The notes: generated by a model from the sequence alone, not told the origin. A DNA stretch of 64,000 nucleotides from JAUASV01 sp047605685 (GCA_047605685.1 JASGFF010000003.1:4017-68016), one strand, 5' to 3'. Shown: positions 41,208-50,821, numbered from the stretch's first letter. Numbers and translations are program-made.

Positions 41208-42032
41208 TCATCCCGTCGAGACCCCTGGGGCGTACTCCGGGGCGAGGGTCGAGTTCGTCGCGCAGGACGTGGAGTCGTATTCCGTGCTCTCGTCGAAGAT
41301 GGCGATGGGCAGGCTGAAGCTGTAGATCCTCGTCGTGTAGGCCTTCACGCCCGCCGTGGTCTGGCTGCTGACGGTGAGCTCGAAGTCCATATCAAGGCCG
41401 TTCGTCGTCGCCGGCAGCGTGCCGATCTCGGTCTTCTCATACTGGAAGCTGCCCTTGGGGCTCGTGATGAGCAGACCGTACTTGGCGGACTGCAGCGCCT
41501 CAGGGTCGAGGGTGATGTCGCGCGGATCCTCGTCGAGCGAGTAGACCGTGCTGCTGGCGCCATCCGTCTGCACGGTGTTCGCCTGCACCTGGATCTCGCT
41601 CATGTAGACCTTGCGCTTCTTCGAGAAGGCGGCGTCCTCGGCGACCGACGAGTCGACCACGCTGATCACGTAGCTGAGCTGCTTGTCGGAGCTGACGGTC
41701 CACTCGTGGGTGAGCTGCTCGGTCCACATGCTGGCGTAGAGCGTGAGCTCGTCGGCGAGCACCAGGGTGTAGTGCACGGAGCCGTACTGGCTGAACACCG
41801 ACTCGAAGCCGAAGTTGCTGCAGCTTGCCGTCGGCGTCGCCGTCGCCGATGCGACCTCGTCCTCGACGCTGTCCCAGCTGGGCAGGCTGAGGCCCTCGCA
41901 GCCGCCGAGGGATGTCGCCAGCAGCCCGCCGAGGACGGCGGCCGCGGCGACACGCGTGGCCGCCATGGCCTTGCGGGCGGCCATGGCCTTGCGAGCGGTC
42001 ACGGCTTTGCGGATGGCATGAAGGAAGATCAT
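41208..42032 (-). CDS. Predicted lipoprotein of unknown function
   Basis: A 274-residue protein with a long, basic N-terminus (KAVTARKAMAARKAMAATR) before a hydrophobic stretch and lipobox LATSLGGC (Cys near residue 45). The duplicated ARKAMA block comes from an 18-bp unit repeated about three times near 41956-42015. The rest is Ser/Thr-rich and beta-like with no family I recognise; a Cys near 70 and one near 262 could pair. ATG 42032 has AAAGG seven bases upstream. It is convergent with the VIT-type gene. Confidence 0.75.
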   Translation of the reverse strand: MIFLHAIRKAVTARKAMAARKAMAATRVAAAAVLGGLLATSLGGCEGLSLPSWDSVEDEVASATATPTASCSNFGFESVFSQYGSVHYTLVLADELTLYASMWTEQLTHEWTVSSDKQLSYVISVVDSSVAEDAAFSKKRKVYMSEIQVQANTVQTDGASSTVYSLDEDPRDITLDPEALQSAKYGLLITSPKGSFQYEKTEIGTLPATTNGLDMDFELTVSSQTTAGVKAYTTRIYSFSLPIAIFDESTEYDSTSCATNSTLAPEYAPGVSTG

Positions 42033-42194
42033 AGGCTGCCTTTCGGGCGGGCAGGCGTTCGGTTCGCCGTTCAGTGTGGCATGGATGGGCGCCCACGGAA
42101 CGGTGACCGGGCCGGACAGGGCAGTGGCGCGCAGGGCGTGGTGCGGGTCGGGCGCTCGGCCTCGTCCGTGAGCAGACAGCGCGGGGTTGACGGA

Positions 42195-43817
42195 TCAGCT
42201 CGCCCGACGCGCGCGCTGCACCGCCGGATCGGGCACGGGCGCGGCGGCGATGAGCGCCCGGGTGTATTCGTGGTTCGGCGCGGTGAGCACGGTGCGGCAG
42301 TCATCCATCTCGACGATTCTGCCGTGCCGCATGACGGCGACGCGGTCGCACACCTCGTCCACGACGGCGAGGTCGTGGCTGACGAACAGGCACGCGAAGC
42401 CGAGGCGGTCTTGCAGATCGCGGATGACGTCGAGCACCTGCCGCTGCACCGAGACGTCGAGCGCGCTCGTGGGCTCGTCGGCGACGAGCAGGAAGGGGTC
42501 GAGGCTCACGGCGCGCGCGATCGCGACGCGCTGACGTTGTCCGCCGGAGAGCTCGTGCGGGTAGCGCGAGCGCCAACGCCCGCCGCCGAGGCCGACGGAC
42601 GCGAGCAGCTCGTCGACACGCGCGTCGAGGTCCGCGCCGCGCACCCCCCGGTGCACGCGCAACGGCTCGCCGACCGCCTCGGCGATCGTGTAGCGCGGGT
42701 TGAGGCTCGCGAGCGGGTTCTGGAACACCACGCCGACCCGGCGGCGCATGGCGAGACGTTCCGCGCCGCGCGCGGTCGCGACATCCGTTCCCGCGACGGT
42801 CACCGAGCCCGACGTCACCGGAGAGAGGCCGACGAGGCTGCGGGCGACGGTCGTCTTGCCGCTGCCCGACTCGCCCACGACTCCGAACACCTCGCCCGCC
42901 CGGATGTCGAAGCTCACCCCGTCGACGGCCCGCACGCTGCCCCGGCGGTGTCCGGAGAACTCGACCACGAGGTCGCGGACCGCGACCACGGGACCGACGG
43001 TGGGATCGGCTGACCGAGCGTCCGTGTGCAGCCGATCGCCGATGCGCGGCACCGCCGCGAGCAGAGCCCGCGTGTAGTCGCTGACCGGAGCGGCGAAGAG
43101 CTCCTCCGTGGCACCCGTCTCGACGACAGCCCCGTCGCGCATGACGATGACGCGATCCGCGATGTCCGCGACGACCCCCATGTCGTGCGTGATGACGAGC
43201 ACGGCCATGCCTCGTCTCTCCCGCAGCCGACGGATGACGTCGAGCACCTCGGCCTGCACGGTCACGTCGAGCGCGGTCGTCGGCTCGTCGGCGATGAGCA
43301 GCCGCGGGTCGCCGGCGAGCCCGATGGCGATGACGACGCGCTGGGCCTGCCCGCCCGAGAGCTGGTGCGGGTAGAAGCCCATGCGCTGCTCGGGGTCGGG
43401 CATCTCGACGGAGCGGAGCAGCTCGAGCGCGCGCTCGCGGGCCGCGGCGCGCGGCATCCGCTGATGGGCCCGGATCGCCTCGACGAGCTGGTGCCCGACG
43501 GTGAACACCGGGTCGAGGGCCTGCGAGGGGTCCTGGAAGACCATCGCCGCACCGCCGCCGCGCACCGAGCGCAGGGTCGCGGCATCCGCGTCGACGAGCT
43601 CGGTGCCCTCGAACCGGATCGATCCGCTCACGCGGGCGTTCGACGGCAGCAGGCCGAGCACGCTCATCGAGCTCACACTCTTGCCCGATCCGGATTCCCC
43701 GACGAGGGCGACGACCTCGTCCCGATCAACGTCGACGTCGAGGCGCTCGACGGCCGTCACGGTGCGCGCGTCGAGCGCGAACTCGACGTGCAGGTCGCGG
43801 ATGCTCAGCAGGGGCAT
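42195..43817 (-). CDS. Peptide ABC transporter, fused double ATPase (DppD-DppF type)
   Basis: A 540-residue protein with two ABC ATPase domains. The first has Walker A GESGSGKS near 40, LSGGQAQRV and LIADEPTTALD; the second has GESGSGKTT near 318, LSGGQRQRV and LVADEPTSALD. The order and the C-terminal oligopeptide-type extensions (DYTRALLAAVP, EYTRALIAAAPVPDPAVQRARR) match DppD/OppD and DppF/OppF. ATG 43817 has only a weak ribosome site. It is the last gene of an operon that begins with the binding protein at 50680; the permeases are at 45.9-47.7 kb. Confidence 0.94.
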   Translation of the reverse strand: MPLLSIRDLHVEFALDARTVTAVERLDVDVDRDEVVALVGESGSGKSVSSMSVLGLLPSNARVSGSIRFEGTELVDADAATLRSVRGGGAAMVFQDPSQALDPVFTVGHQLVEAIRAHQRMPRAAARERALELLRSVEMPDPEQRMGFYPHQLSGGQAQRVVIAIGLAGDPRLLIADEPTTALDVTVQAEVLDVIRRLRERRGMAVLVITHDMGVVADIADRVIVMRDGAVVETGATEELFAAPVSDYTRALLAAVPRIGDRLHTDARSADPTVGPVVAVRDLVVEFSGHRRGSVRAVDGVSFDIRAGEVFGVVGESGSGKTTVARSLVGLSPVTSGSVTVAGTDVATARGAERLAMRRRVGVVFQNPLASLNPRYTIAEAVGEPLRVHRGVRGADLDARVDELLASVGLGGGRWRSRYPHELSGGQRQRVAIARAVSLDPFLLVADEPTSALDVSVQRQVLDVIRDLQDRLGFACLFVSHDLAVVDEVCDRVAVMRHGRIVEMDDCRTVLTAPNHEYTRALIAAAPVPDPAVQRARRAS

Positions 43818-43831
43818 GGGGTTCCGTCCGA

Positions 43832-44356
43832 TCAGCCGGCGCCCTGGTCGCGTTCGGCTTTGAAGGCCTCCCACGCCTCGAGCATCTTGTAGTGGTAGTC
43901 GCGCAGCCAGGCCATGTAGTCGCGGCCGTTGCGCATCCGGCGCAGGGCGTCCTGGTCGCCCGGGTCGTCGCTGCCCTCGAGCAGGGCCATGCCGTCCTGG
44001 ATGCGCGCGCGCTGGCGATCGAGGTAGCGGCGCTCCCCGGCGAGCCAGCTGCCCCAGATGTCGACGTCAGCGTGGAAGTAGTGCGATCGGTCGCCCGGGA
44101 TGATGTGGCGCTTGATGAACCCGGCGTCGACGAGGCGGCGCGTCGACATCGACACCGATCCCGAGCTCGCCGTGAGCACGCGGGCGAGGTCGGCCGACGA
44201 GATGTACGGCTGTCGCATGATCATGAGGTAGCCCAGCACGCGGCCGTCCATCATCGAGGCACCCGATCCGGTCCACATGGTCGCGAAGTCGAACGCGAAG
44301 GCGATCCGTCCGGACTCGAACGGATCGTCGGAATCGGTCGCTTCGGTGCTGCTCAT
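43832..44356 (-). CDS. GbsR/MarR-type winged-helix regulator
   Basis: A 174-residue regulator. The winged helix reads VLGYLMIMRQPYISSADLARVLTASSGSVSMSTRRLVDAGFIKRHIIPGDRSHYF, matching the GbsR/MarR-like group. The C-terminal helices (RYLDRQRARIQDGMALLE) would form the dimer. AGGAG lies 12 bases upstream of ATG 44356. It sits between the serine hydrolase and ATPase genes of the peptide operon, implying autoregulation. A palindrome at 50802-50821 before the operon is a candidate site. Confidence 0.82.
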   Translation of the reverse strand: MSSTEATDSDDPFESGRIAFAFDFATMWTGSGASMMDGRVLGYLMIMRQPYISSADLARVLTASSGSVSMSTRRLVDAGFIKRHIIPGDRSHYFHADVDIWGSWLAGERRYLDRQRARIQDGMALLEGSDDPGDQDALRRMRNGRDYMAWLRDYHYKMLEAWEAFKAERDQGAG

Positions 44357-44430
44357 GGCGCTGGGATACTCCTGGAGGGAACGGCACGGCCGCGGGACGG
44401 CTCGGCTGGTGAGGGCGGCTCGGACGGGGT

Positions 44431-45858
44431 TCATCCTAGTTTCGGCCAGGGCACCGGGCCGCTCGCCGTGGCCGGGTCGTACGCCCACACGCTCATGCCG
44501 CCGGAGCCGCGCACCCGCACCGCGCGACCGGCGTCGTCGCGCTCGAACCGCATCCGCTCCCCGACCGAGCCGAAGCCGTCTCCGGAGGCGATGTGCAGGG
44601 TGTCGTCGTCCACGACCTCGAGCACGTCCGGTTCGGCCAAGGGCACGGGCGCGTCGGGCGACGCCGTGAGCAGCCGGTCCCCGACACGCACGATGTCGAT
44701 GACGCCCCAGGGCGCCGCGTAGCGCCCCTCGAACATCGTCGTGTCGTCGGGCAGCGTGGGCGGGGGGGCGGTGCGTCTGCGCGCCGGGACCTCGAGGGCG
44801 GCGTCCAGGATCGTGAGCACGCCCGACGAGAGCTCGGCCGCCGGACCGTCGACGGCGTTGGTGAGCACGCTGATCGCGATGCCGTCCGCGGGATCGAGCA
44901 GCGACCGGGTGATGTGCCCGGGATAGCCGCCCGAGTGCCCGATCACCCGCCGACCGGCGATGTTCTCGATGACCATGCCGAGCCCGTAGGCGCGCCCCGA
45001 TCCCGGGGCGCTCGTCCACATGCTGCGCTGCTGCATCCGTTTCGACGCGTCGGTGAGCAGCTCGCCCGAGCCGATGCGGTGCGCGGCGAGATAGCGGACG
45101 ACATCGCTCGCCGTGCTCGCGAACCCCGTCGCGGACGACATGGCGTTCGTGTCGACGTGCGGGATCGCCACGCGCTCGGACGCCACGTGCAGGCCCGAGT
45201 ACCCGGTCGCGTAGTCGCCCGCGCGGTCATCGAGAAGGTCCGGATGGGTGTCGGCGAGCTCGAGCGGCTCGGTGATGTTCGCCGTGACGTACGCGCGGTA
45301 GTCGACGCCGGACGCACGGGCGACGACCATGCCGAGCAGCGAGTAGCCGAGGTTCGAGTAGTTGAACGAGGCGTTGCGCTCGACCTTGACCCCGTCGTCG
45401 CGCACCATGGCGAGCAGCTCGGCCTCGTCGGGGAACGGACGCGCGTGCTGCCAGTAGTCGCCGTCGAGGCCGTCGCGCAGGATGCCCGCGCCGTGTTCGA
45501 GCAGTTCGCGTACCGTGACCGAGCCGACACCCGACGGCGCGTCCGCGAGCTCGGTCACGTACTCCCCGAGCGGGGTGTCGAGCCGCACGAGGCCGCGTTC
45601 GACGAGCTGGAGGATCGCGGTCGCCGTGAAGGTCTTCGAGTGCGATGCGATGCGGAACAGGTGCTGCGGCGTCATCGCGGTGCCGGTGGCGAGATCCGCG
45701 AGTCCGACCGCCTCGGACGCGCGCAGACCGCCGTCGAACCACACCGCCCACTGCACGCCGGGCACGCGCTGTCGCCACGCGCGGTACGAGACCCACGACC
45801 GGGCGTAGTCGAGCGCGTGGTCGAGGGCCGCGCGGGCCTCGGGGTCGAATCCGGTCAC
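44431..45858 (-). CDS. Serine hydrolase, class C beta-lactamase/DD-peptidase family
   Basis: A 475-residue penicillin-recognising serine hydrolase without a visible signal peptide. The catalytic motifs are Ser-His-Ser-Lys (Ser72, Lys75), Tyr-Ser-Asn (167-169) and His-Ser-Gly-Gly in IGHSGGYPGH. The C-terminal 120 residues resemble the beta-barrel domain found in D-aminopeptidases of this superfamily. GTG 45858 overlaps the permease stop. Set in a peptide-import operon, it most likely cleaves imported peptides, perhaps with D-residues (inference). It could be an esterase. Confidence 0.85.
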   Translation of the reverse strand: MTGFDPEARAALDHALDYARSWVSYRAWRQRVPGVQWAVWFDGGLRASEAVGLADLATGTAMTPQHLFRIASHSKTFTATAILQLVERGLVRLDTPLGEYVTELADAPSGVGSVTVRELLEHGAGILRDGLDGDYWQHARPFPDEAELLAMVRDDGVKVERNASFNYSNLGYSLLGMVVARASGVDYRAYVTANITEPLELADTHPDLLDDRAGDYATGYSGLHVASERVAIPHVDTNAMSSATGFASTASDVVRYLAAHRIGSGELLTDASKRMQQRSMWTSAPGSGRAYGLGMVIENIAGRRVIGHSGGYPGHITRSLLDPADGIAISVLTNAVDGPAAELSSGVLTILDAALEVPARRRTAPPPTLPDDTTMFEGRYAAPWGVIDIVRVGDRLLTASPDAPVPLAEPDVLEVVDDDTLHIASGDGFGSVGERMRFERDDAGRAVRVRGSGGMSVWAYDPATASGPVPWPKLG

Positions 45859-46739
45859 TGCTGCCTCCGGGGGTCGAGAGCGGAACGGAGCGCGTCTCCG
45901 AGCGTCGTGATGGCGAGCACGGTGACGGCGAGGAAGAGCCCGGGGAACAGCAGCAGGTGCGGCGCGAGCTGGAACTTGCTCGAGGCGCTCGAGAGTTGCA
46001 GCCCCCAGGAGATCGCCGGGGCCTCGAGCCCGATGCCCAGATAGGTGAGGGTCGACTCGGCGACGATGACCGCGCCGACCGAGAGCGTCGCGATGACGAG
46101 CACCGGCTGGATCGCGTTCGGCATGATGTAGCGCAGCACGATGCGGCGATACGGGATGCCCATGGTCACCGCCGCGAGCACGTACTCGGACGAGCGGATG
46201 CTGCGCACCGACGCGCGCATGAGCCGCGCCATCGTGGGCCAGCCGAACAGGGCGAGCACGAGCGAGACCGAGAGCACCGAGCGTTCTCCGACGGCGCTCA
46301 GCACGACGATCGCGCCGAGCAGGAACGGGAAGCCGAGGAAGATCTCGGTGATGCGCGACACGACCCAGTCGACGACGCGGCCGGCGAGCCCGCCGAGCGT
46401 GCCGAGCACGAGAGCGAGCACGAGGGCGATCGCGGTCGAGAGCAGACCGACGGCGAGCGACGTCCGGGTTCCGTAGATCACGTTCGCGTAGACGTCGCAG
46501 CCCTGCACGTCGAGGCCGAAGGGATGCCCAGGGCCGGGCGACTCGAGGCTGCGGCCGAGCTCGCACGCGCGCGGATCGCCGTTGCCGAAGATCGCGGCGA
46601 ACGGCGCCGGCATCAGCGCGATGATCCCGAGCACGACGAGCACGATGCCCGGCACGATGATGTTCCAGCGGCGCGCGATGCGACGCCACGACATCCCCCG
46701 AGCCGTGGCGGGGTCGGCGATCTCGAGCGGTTCAGACAC
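45855..46739 (-). CDS. Peptide ABC transporter permease, DppC type
   Basis: A 294-residue permease with an N-terminal membrane anchor, the DppC/OppC insert HPFGLDVQGCDVYANVIYGTR near residue 73, and the ATPase-contact loop RIVLRYIMPNAIQPVLV near 200. The C-terminal GDALRSALDPRRQ is family-typical. GTG 46739 overlaps the dppB-type gene by eight bases. It forms the membrane channel with the DppB-type permease. Confidence 0.94.
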   Translation of the reverse strand: MSEPLEIADPATARGMSWRRIARRWNIIVPGIVLVVLGIIALMPAPFAAIFGNGDPRACELGRSLESPGPGHPFGLDVQGCDVYANVIYGTRTSLAVGLLSTAIALVLALVLGTLGGLAGRVVDWVVSRITEIFLGFPFLLGAIVVLSAVGERSVLSVSLVLALFGWPTMARLMRASVRSIRSSEYVLAAVTMGIPYRRIVLRYIMPNAIQPVLVIATLSVGAVIVAESTLTYLGIGLEAPAISWGLQLSSASSKFQLAPHLLLFPGLFLAVTVLAITTLGDALRSALDPRRQQ

Positions 46740-47664
46740 GTCGCATCCTCGGGTCGAGGGCCAGATGGAGCAGGTCGACGAGCGTGCTCAGCAGCAGGAA
46801 GACGATGATGAGCAGTGTCGAGATGCCGACGACGGTGGGGCCCTCGTGCGAGCTGATGGCGCTGAACAGCAGGTTGCCGATGCCCGGGAGGTTGAAGATG
46901 CCCTCGACCACCACGGTGCCGCCGAGCAGGTAGCCGAGGTCGGTGGCGAGGAACGTCGATGCGGGGATGAGCGAGTTGCGCAGCACGTGCACGCCCACGA
47001 CGCGGCCCTCGCGAACGCCCTTCGCGCGCACGAGCCGCACGTAGTCGGAGCCCAGCGCGTCGATCGCCGATGTGCGCATGAGGCGTGCCGTGGCGCCGAG
47101 CCCGAAGACCGCGATGACGAGCGCGGGCAGCAGGTAGGCCACCGGCCAGCCCTGTGTCACGCCCGCGACGGGGAACCAGCCGAGCCGCACCGAGAACACA
47201 AGCTGCGCCGTGGCGCCGACGACGAAGATCGGAACGGATGCCACGAGGATCGTGCCCGCGAGGATGCCGCGGTCGAGCGTGGTGCCCTTGCGCACGGCGG
47301 CGACGAGTCCGAGTCCGAGTCCCAGCACGATCTCGATCGCCCACGCCGTGAGCGCGAGCAGGAGGGTGATCGGCCAGCGCGCGACGAGCTGGGCAGCGAC
47401 CGGGCGACCGGAGAAGTCGAGGCCGAGATCGCCGCGGAGCAGCCCGCCGACCCACTGCACGTACTGCTGCCAGAGCGGGTCGTCGAGGTGGTACTTGGCA
47501 CGCAGGGCCGCGACGACCGACTGGGAGAGCGGGCGGTCGCCGCCGAGCGCGGCGATCGGGTCGCCCGGCAGGGCGAAGACCATGGCGTAGATGAGGAACG
47601 TCACGCCGAGGAAGACGATGACCAGGGCGCCGAGGCGCTTCGCGATGGCACGCCCGATCGTCAC
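46732..47664 (-). CDS. Peptide ABC transporter permease, DppB type
   Basis: A 310-residue permease. The N-terminal IAKRLGALVIVFLGVTFLIYAMVFALPGDP is the classical DppB start, with about five further membrane segments, the GIFNLPGIGNLL segment near 262 and C-terminal LLHLALDPRMRRV. ATG 47664 overlaps the stop of the carboxypeptidase-like gene. The loop ALRAKYHLDDPLWQQYVQWVGGLLRGDLG is the usual periplasmic region. Confidence 0.94.
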   Translation of the reverse strand: MTIGRAIAKRLGALVIVFLGVTFLIYAMVFALPGDPIAALGGDRPLSQSVVAALRAKYHLDDPLWQQYVQWVGGLLRGDLGLDFSGRPVAAQLVARWPITLLLALTAWAIEIVLGLGLGLVAAVRKGTTLDRGILAGTILVASVPIFVVGATAQLVFSVRLGWFPVAGVTQGWPVAYLLPALVIAVFGLGATARLMRTSAIDALGSDYVRLVRAKGVREGRVVGVHVLRNSLIPASTFLATDLGYLLGGTVVVEGIFNLPGIGNLLFSAISSHEGPTVVGISTLLIIVFLLLSTLVDLLHLALDPRMRRV

Positions 47665-49085
47665 GGACGTTCCCCGGGCCGGACGAGGTGAGGGCCGGAC
47701 GAGGTGAGGGCCGCGATCCTCGCCGCCGCGGCGAGGATCGCACCGTACTGCACGCCGACGAGGGTCGCGAGCGGGATCGGCTGCGCATCCTGGGCGATGT
47801 TCGGCGCCGTGATCCAGCCCTCGTAGATCGCGGCAAGGCGCGCGCGGATCCGGTGCAGCTCAGGGCTCGCGAGGCCCGCAGCCGTCTGCGCCGTGAGCGC
47901 CCGCAGCAGCATGCCGCCGTAGCGCAGCTTGAAGCAGTGCACGAGGTCCTCACGGTCGAAGCGCTCGGCGACGGTCGCCGGCCGGTCGGCCTCGGGCAGG
48001 ACCGCTCGGGCGAGGTCAGTCTCGGCGATGCCGCCGAGCACGGGCACGAAGGCTCGCGACGCCCGGAGGAACGGCGAGACCAGCTCCAGGTGCGGCTCCG
48101 CCTCGGCGAGGATGTCGCCGAGCACGGCACCGACCTCGGCGAGGTCGGTCGCGGTGCGGGCCACGAGCTCACCGTAGCTCTCCGCGATGGCCGTGCGGTC
48201 GTCGGAGTCGGGGTGCGACCAGTAGGGCAGCTCGGCGACGAGGGAGAACGTGCCGTGGCGCGCTGCCCACTCGCTCGACGACGATCCGCCGATCTGCGGC
48301 ACCGGGTCGACGCCGAGTGCCTCCAGGTAGTCGTAGGCCTGCGAGATCGGGCCGAGGCCGAAGATCGCGGGACCGTGCTCGGCGAGGAACGGCGACTCGG
48401 GCTCGCCGATCGCGAGCGGCAGGCCGAGCGCTGCCGGCAGGCGCGTGAGCACGTCCTGCAGCTCGGGGTCGGGCCGTGAGATGTAGTAGTAGACCCCGCC
48501 CATCTCGCCGTTGTGCAGACTGACGAGCAGGTCGGGCCGCACATCATCGATGAGCCGCATGAGTCCGAGCGTCTCGGGCAGTACGCGGTCGAAGTAGGCC
48601 CCCTTGTAGTCGGTGGGGAACGTCCACTCGACCTGCTCGTCCGGGGCGGGCCGGTAGAAGCCGCGCGCGTAGTGGGCACGGTCGGACGGGTCGTCGAACC
48701 AGCCCTCGTTGAGCCGGAGCCCGTCGGGGTCGATCGTCGGCACGATGTACCAGGTCGCGTCGAGGGCATCGCGGAGCTCCGCGTCGGCGACGAGGTCGTC
48801 GGCGAGCTGGATGGCGGTCCACGAGCCGATGGGCTCGTTGGGGTGCACGCCGCCCACGATGAGGTTGGTGTGGGTGCCCGCACCGATCCGGTAGACGCGG
48901 ATCGGCTCCCCGAGCCGGCTCGTCGCGATCCGTCGTGATGACACGAGCCCGGGAGCGCGGGCCTCCAGCGCGGAGAAGTGCTCCCAGAGCGTGTCGACGT
49001 CGGGGAAGCCGTCCCGCGCTGGAAGGCGGCCTGCTCGCCGGAGGATGTCCTCCGGCGAGCAGGCCGCATCCGAGGGGCGGGTCAT
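47661..49085 (-). CDS. M14-family zinc carboxypeptidase-like protein
   Basis: A 474-residue cytoplasmic-looking M14 peptidase. Zinc ligands are His81 and Glu84 in GGVHPNEPIGSW and His191 in VSLHNGEMGG; IDPDGLRLNEGW contributes the substrate Arg/Asn; and Glu285 in LVAELPYWS is the likely general base. Members act on peptide C-termini or gamma-D-glutamyl-diaminopimelate bonds. There is no signal peptide, so it would process imported peptides inside the cell. It overlaps both neighbours by four bases, between the binding protein and permeases. Confidence 0.9.
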   Translation of the reverse strand: MTRPSDAACSPEDILRRAGRLPARDGFPDVDTLWEHFSALEARAPGLVSSRRIATSRLGEPIRVYRIGAGTHTNLIVGGVHPNEPIGSWTAIQLADDLVADAELRDALDATWYIVPTIDPDGLRLNEGWFDDPSDRAHYARGFYRPAPDEQVEWTFPTDYKGAYFDRVLPETLGLMRLIDDVRPDLLVSLHNGEMGGVYYYISRPDPELQDVLTRLPAALGLPLAIGEPESPFLAEHGPAIFGLGPISQAYDYLEALGVDPVPQIGGSSSSEWAARHGTFSLVAELPYWSHPDSDDRTAIAESYGELVARTATDLAEVGAVLGDILAEAEPHLELVSPFLRASRAFVPVLGGIAETDLARAVLPEADRPATVAERFDREDLVHCFKLRYGGMLLRALTAQTAAGLASPELHRIRARLAAIYEGWITAPNIAQDAQPIPLATLVGVQYGAILAAAARIAALTSSGPHLVRPGERP

Positions 49086-50680
49086 GACGACGCGAGCTCG
49101 ATCTGCTGGGTCACCGGGCTTCCGGCGAGGGATGGCAGTTCGGCGATCTTCGCGCTCGTGACGTACGCGTAGCTGTCGAAGAAGGTCGGCACGATCGGGA
49201 AGTCCTCCATGACGACGGTCTGCGCCTGCGCGTAGAGCGCCGCGGCCTCATCCGTCGTCGCGGCGGCGTCGGCCTGCGCGAGCAGGGAGTCGACCTCGTC
49301 GTTCGAGTACTGACCGGTGCACAGGGTGCAGCCGCCCGAGGTGGTGAACAGGGCGCGCAGCGTGTTCTGCTGGCTCGTGTAGAGAGCCCCCCAGTGCCCG
49401 AAGTGCGGGCCGGTGACCGTCGAGTCGACGAGGGTCTGCCAGTACTCCGCCCAGTCCGTGCTCGGCACGGCGACGGCGTCGACGCCCAGGTTCTGACGGA
49501 TCTGGTTGGCGTAGGCCTCGAACAGGTCGTCGAGTCCGAGGCCGCCCGGGTAGTCGATCTCTATCGACCCCTCGAACCCGCCCGCTTCGGCGAGAAGGGC
49601 CTTGGCGGCGTCGGGGTCGAACTCGCAGTACTCACCGCAGATGCCCTCGGGCGTGCCGTCCATGATGGGAGGGGTGTATGCCGTCGCCGGCTCGTAGATT
49701 CCGCCGTAGATGGCGTCGTTCACCGCGTCGCGGTCGATCGCCATCGATATGGCCTGACGCACGCGCTTGTCGCTGTACTGCTCGTCCCAGAGCGGGAAGC
49801 CGAGGTAGTCGATGCCCGGTGCCTCGAGCACGAACAGGTGGTCGCCGAAGTCGGCGTCGGCCGAGGTGTACTTGTCCGAGGGCAGGTAGAGCAGATCGGC
49901 GTTGCCGGCGAGCACGTCGGTGTAGGCCGTGTCCATGTCGGTGTACGGCCGGAACACGACCTCGTCGACGCCCGCCGGGGTGCCCGCGTAGTCGGCGTAG
50001 GCCTCCATCGTGAACTCGGTGTTGTCCTGCCAGGTGTCGACCATCTCGAACGGGCCGTTGCCGATGGGCGCACGGTCGTAGGCATCGAGGTCGTCGTATG
50101 CCGCCTCGGGCATCGGGTAGAAGCCGGTCTGCGCATCGCTGAGCTGCATCGGGAAGGAACTGTCGGGCGCCGAGAGCGTGACGGTGAACGTCAGGTCGTC
50201 GACGATCGCGAGCCCGCTGAGCGTCTCGGCGGTCGGGTCGCCCTCGTCAGGGTGCACGGCGTCGTAGCCCTCGATGCCGGCGAGCTGGCCGGCGTTCTCC
50301 CACGCGTTGGTCGAGAGCGCCTCGTAGTTCCACGCGTCGACGTAGCTCTGCGCGGTCACGGGCTCGCCGTTGTGGAACGTCCAGCCGTCGCGGAGCGTGA
50401 TGGTCCAGACGGTCGCGTCGTCCGAGGTCACCGACTCGGCCTGCACGTAGCTGATGGTGCCGTCGTCCGCGACGCTCGTGAGCGGCGAGAAGAGCGCCAT
50501 CGTCGGGGCGAAGGCGACGGTCTGGCGACCGGGTGTGAGGTGGTCGGGCTCACTGATGGCGTAGACGAAGGATGTCTCGCCGGTGTCGGCGGACGTCCCG
50601 CCTCCGCTCGACGAGCAGCCGGCGAGCGCGAACGCCGCCACGGCGACGGCCGCGACGGCGGCGAGTGGACGTGATCTCAT
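49082..50680 (-). CDS. Peptide ABC transporter substrate-binding lipoprotein (family 5)
   Basis: A 532-residue OppA/DppA-type binding protein. The signal peptide VAVAAFALAGC lipidates Cys22. The mature fold has TWTITL-like strands (TVWTITLRDGWTFHNGEPVTAQSYVDAWNYE), PIGNGPFEMV near 190 and DKRVRQAISMAIDRDAVND near 310, all typical of family 5. It is first in the operon: 50680 is the first ATG after a promoter region with an 8-4-8 palindrome. It probably captures oligopeptides that the two operon peptidases then degrade. Confidence 0.94.
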   Translation of the reverse strand: MRSRPLAAVAAVAVAAFALAGCSSSGGGTSADTGETSFVYAISEPDHLTPGRQTVAFAPTMALFSPLTSVADDGTISYVQAESVTSDDATVWTITLRDGWTFHNGEPVTAQSYVDAWNYEALSTNAWENAGQLAGIEGYDAVHPDEGDPTAETLSGLAIVDDLTFTVTLSAPDSSFPMQLSDAQTGFYPMPEAAYDDLDAYDRAPIGNGPFEMVDTWQDNTEFTMEAYADYAGTPAGVDEVVFRPYTDMDTAYTDVLAGNADLLYLPSDKYTSADADFGDHLFVLEAPGIDYLGFPLWDEQYSDKRVRQAISMAIDRDAVNDAIYGGIYEPATAYTPPIMDGTPEGICGEYCEFDPDAAKALLAEAGGFEGSIEIDYPGGLGLDDLFEAYANQIRQNLGVDAVAVPSTDWAEYWQTLVDSTVTGPHFGHWGALYTSQQNTLRALFTTSGGCTLCTGQYSNDEVDSLLAQADAAATTDEAAALYAQAQTVVMEDFPIVPTFFDSYAYVTSAKIAELPSLAGSPVTQQIELASS

Positions 50681-50801
50681 GAAGGGCTCCGGGTGAAGGT
50701 CGGTGGTGGGCAGCGAAGAATGAGGATGAGGAGCTTCGTCAGCGGGTGCGGCGCGCTGACCTGCCCGAGCCTAGGAACCCGGGCGCCCGGAGAGCAACGT
50801 A

Positions 50802-50821
50802 CTTTCAATGATTATTGAAAG
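50802..50821. promoter_or_regulatory. Palindrome before the peptide operon (candidate GbsR/MarR site)
   Basis: CTTTCAAT and ATTGAAAG flank GATT in a perfect 8-4-8 inverted repeat, 122 bases upstream of the binding-protein start. It is in the AT-richest stretch of the region. The regulator encoded inside the operon (43832-44356) is the natural candidate to bind it. Confidence 0.6.
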
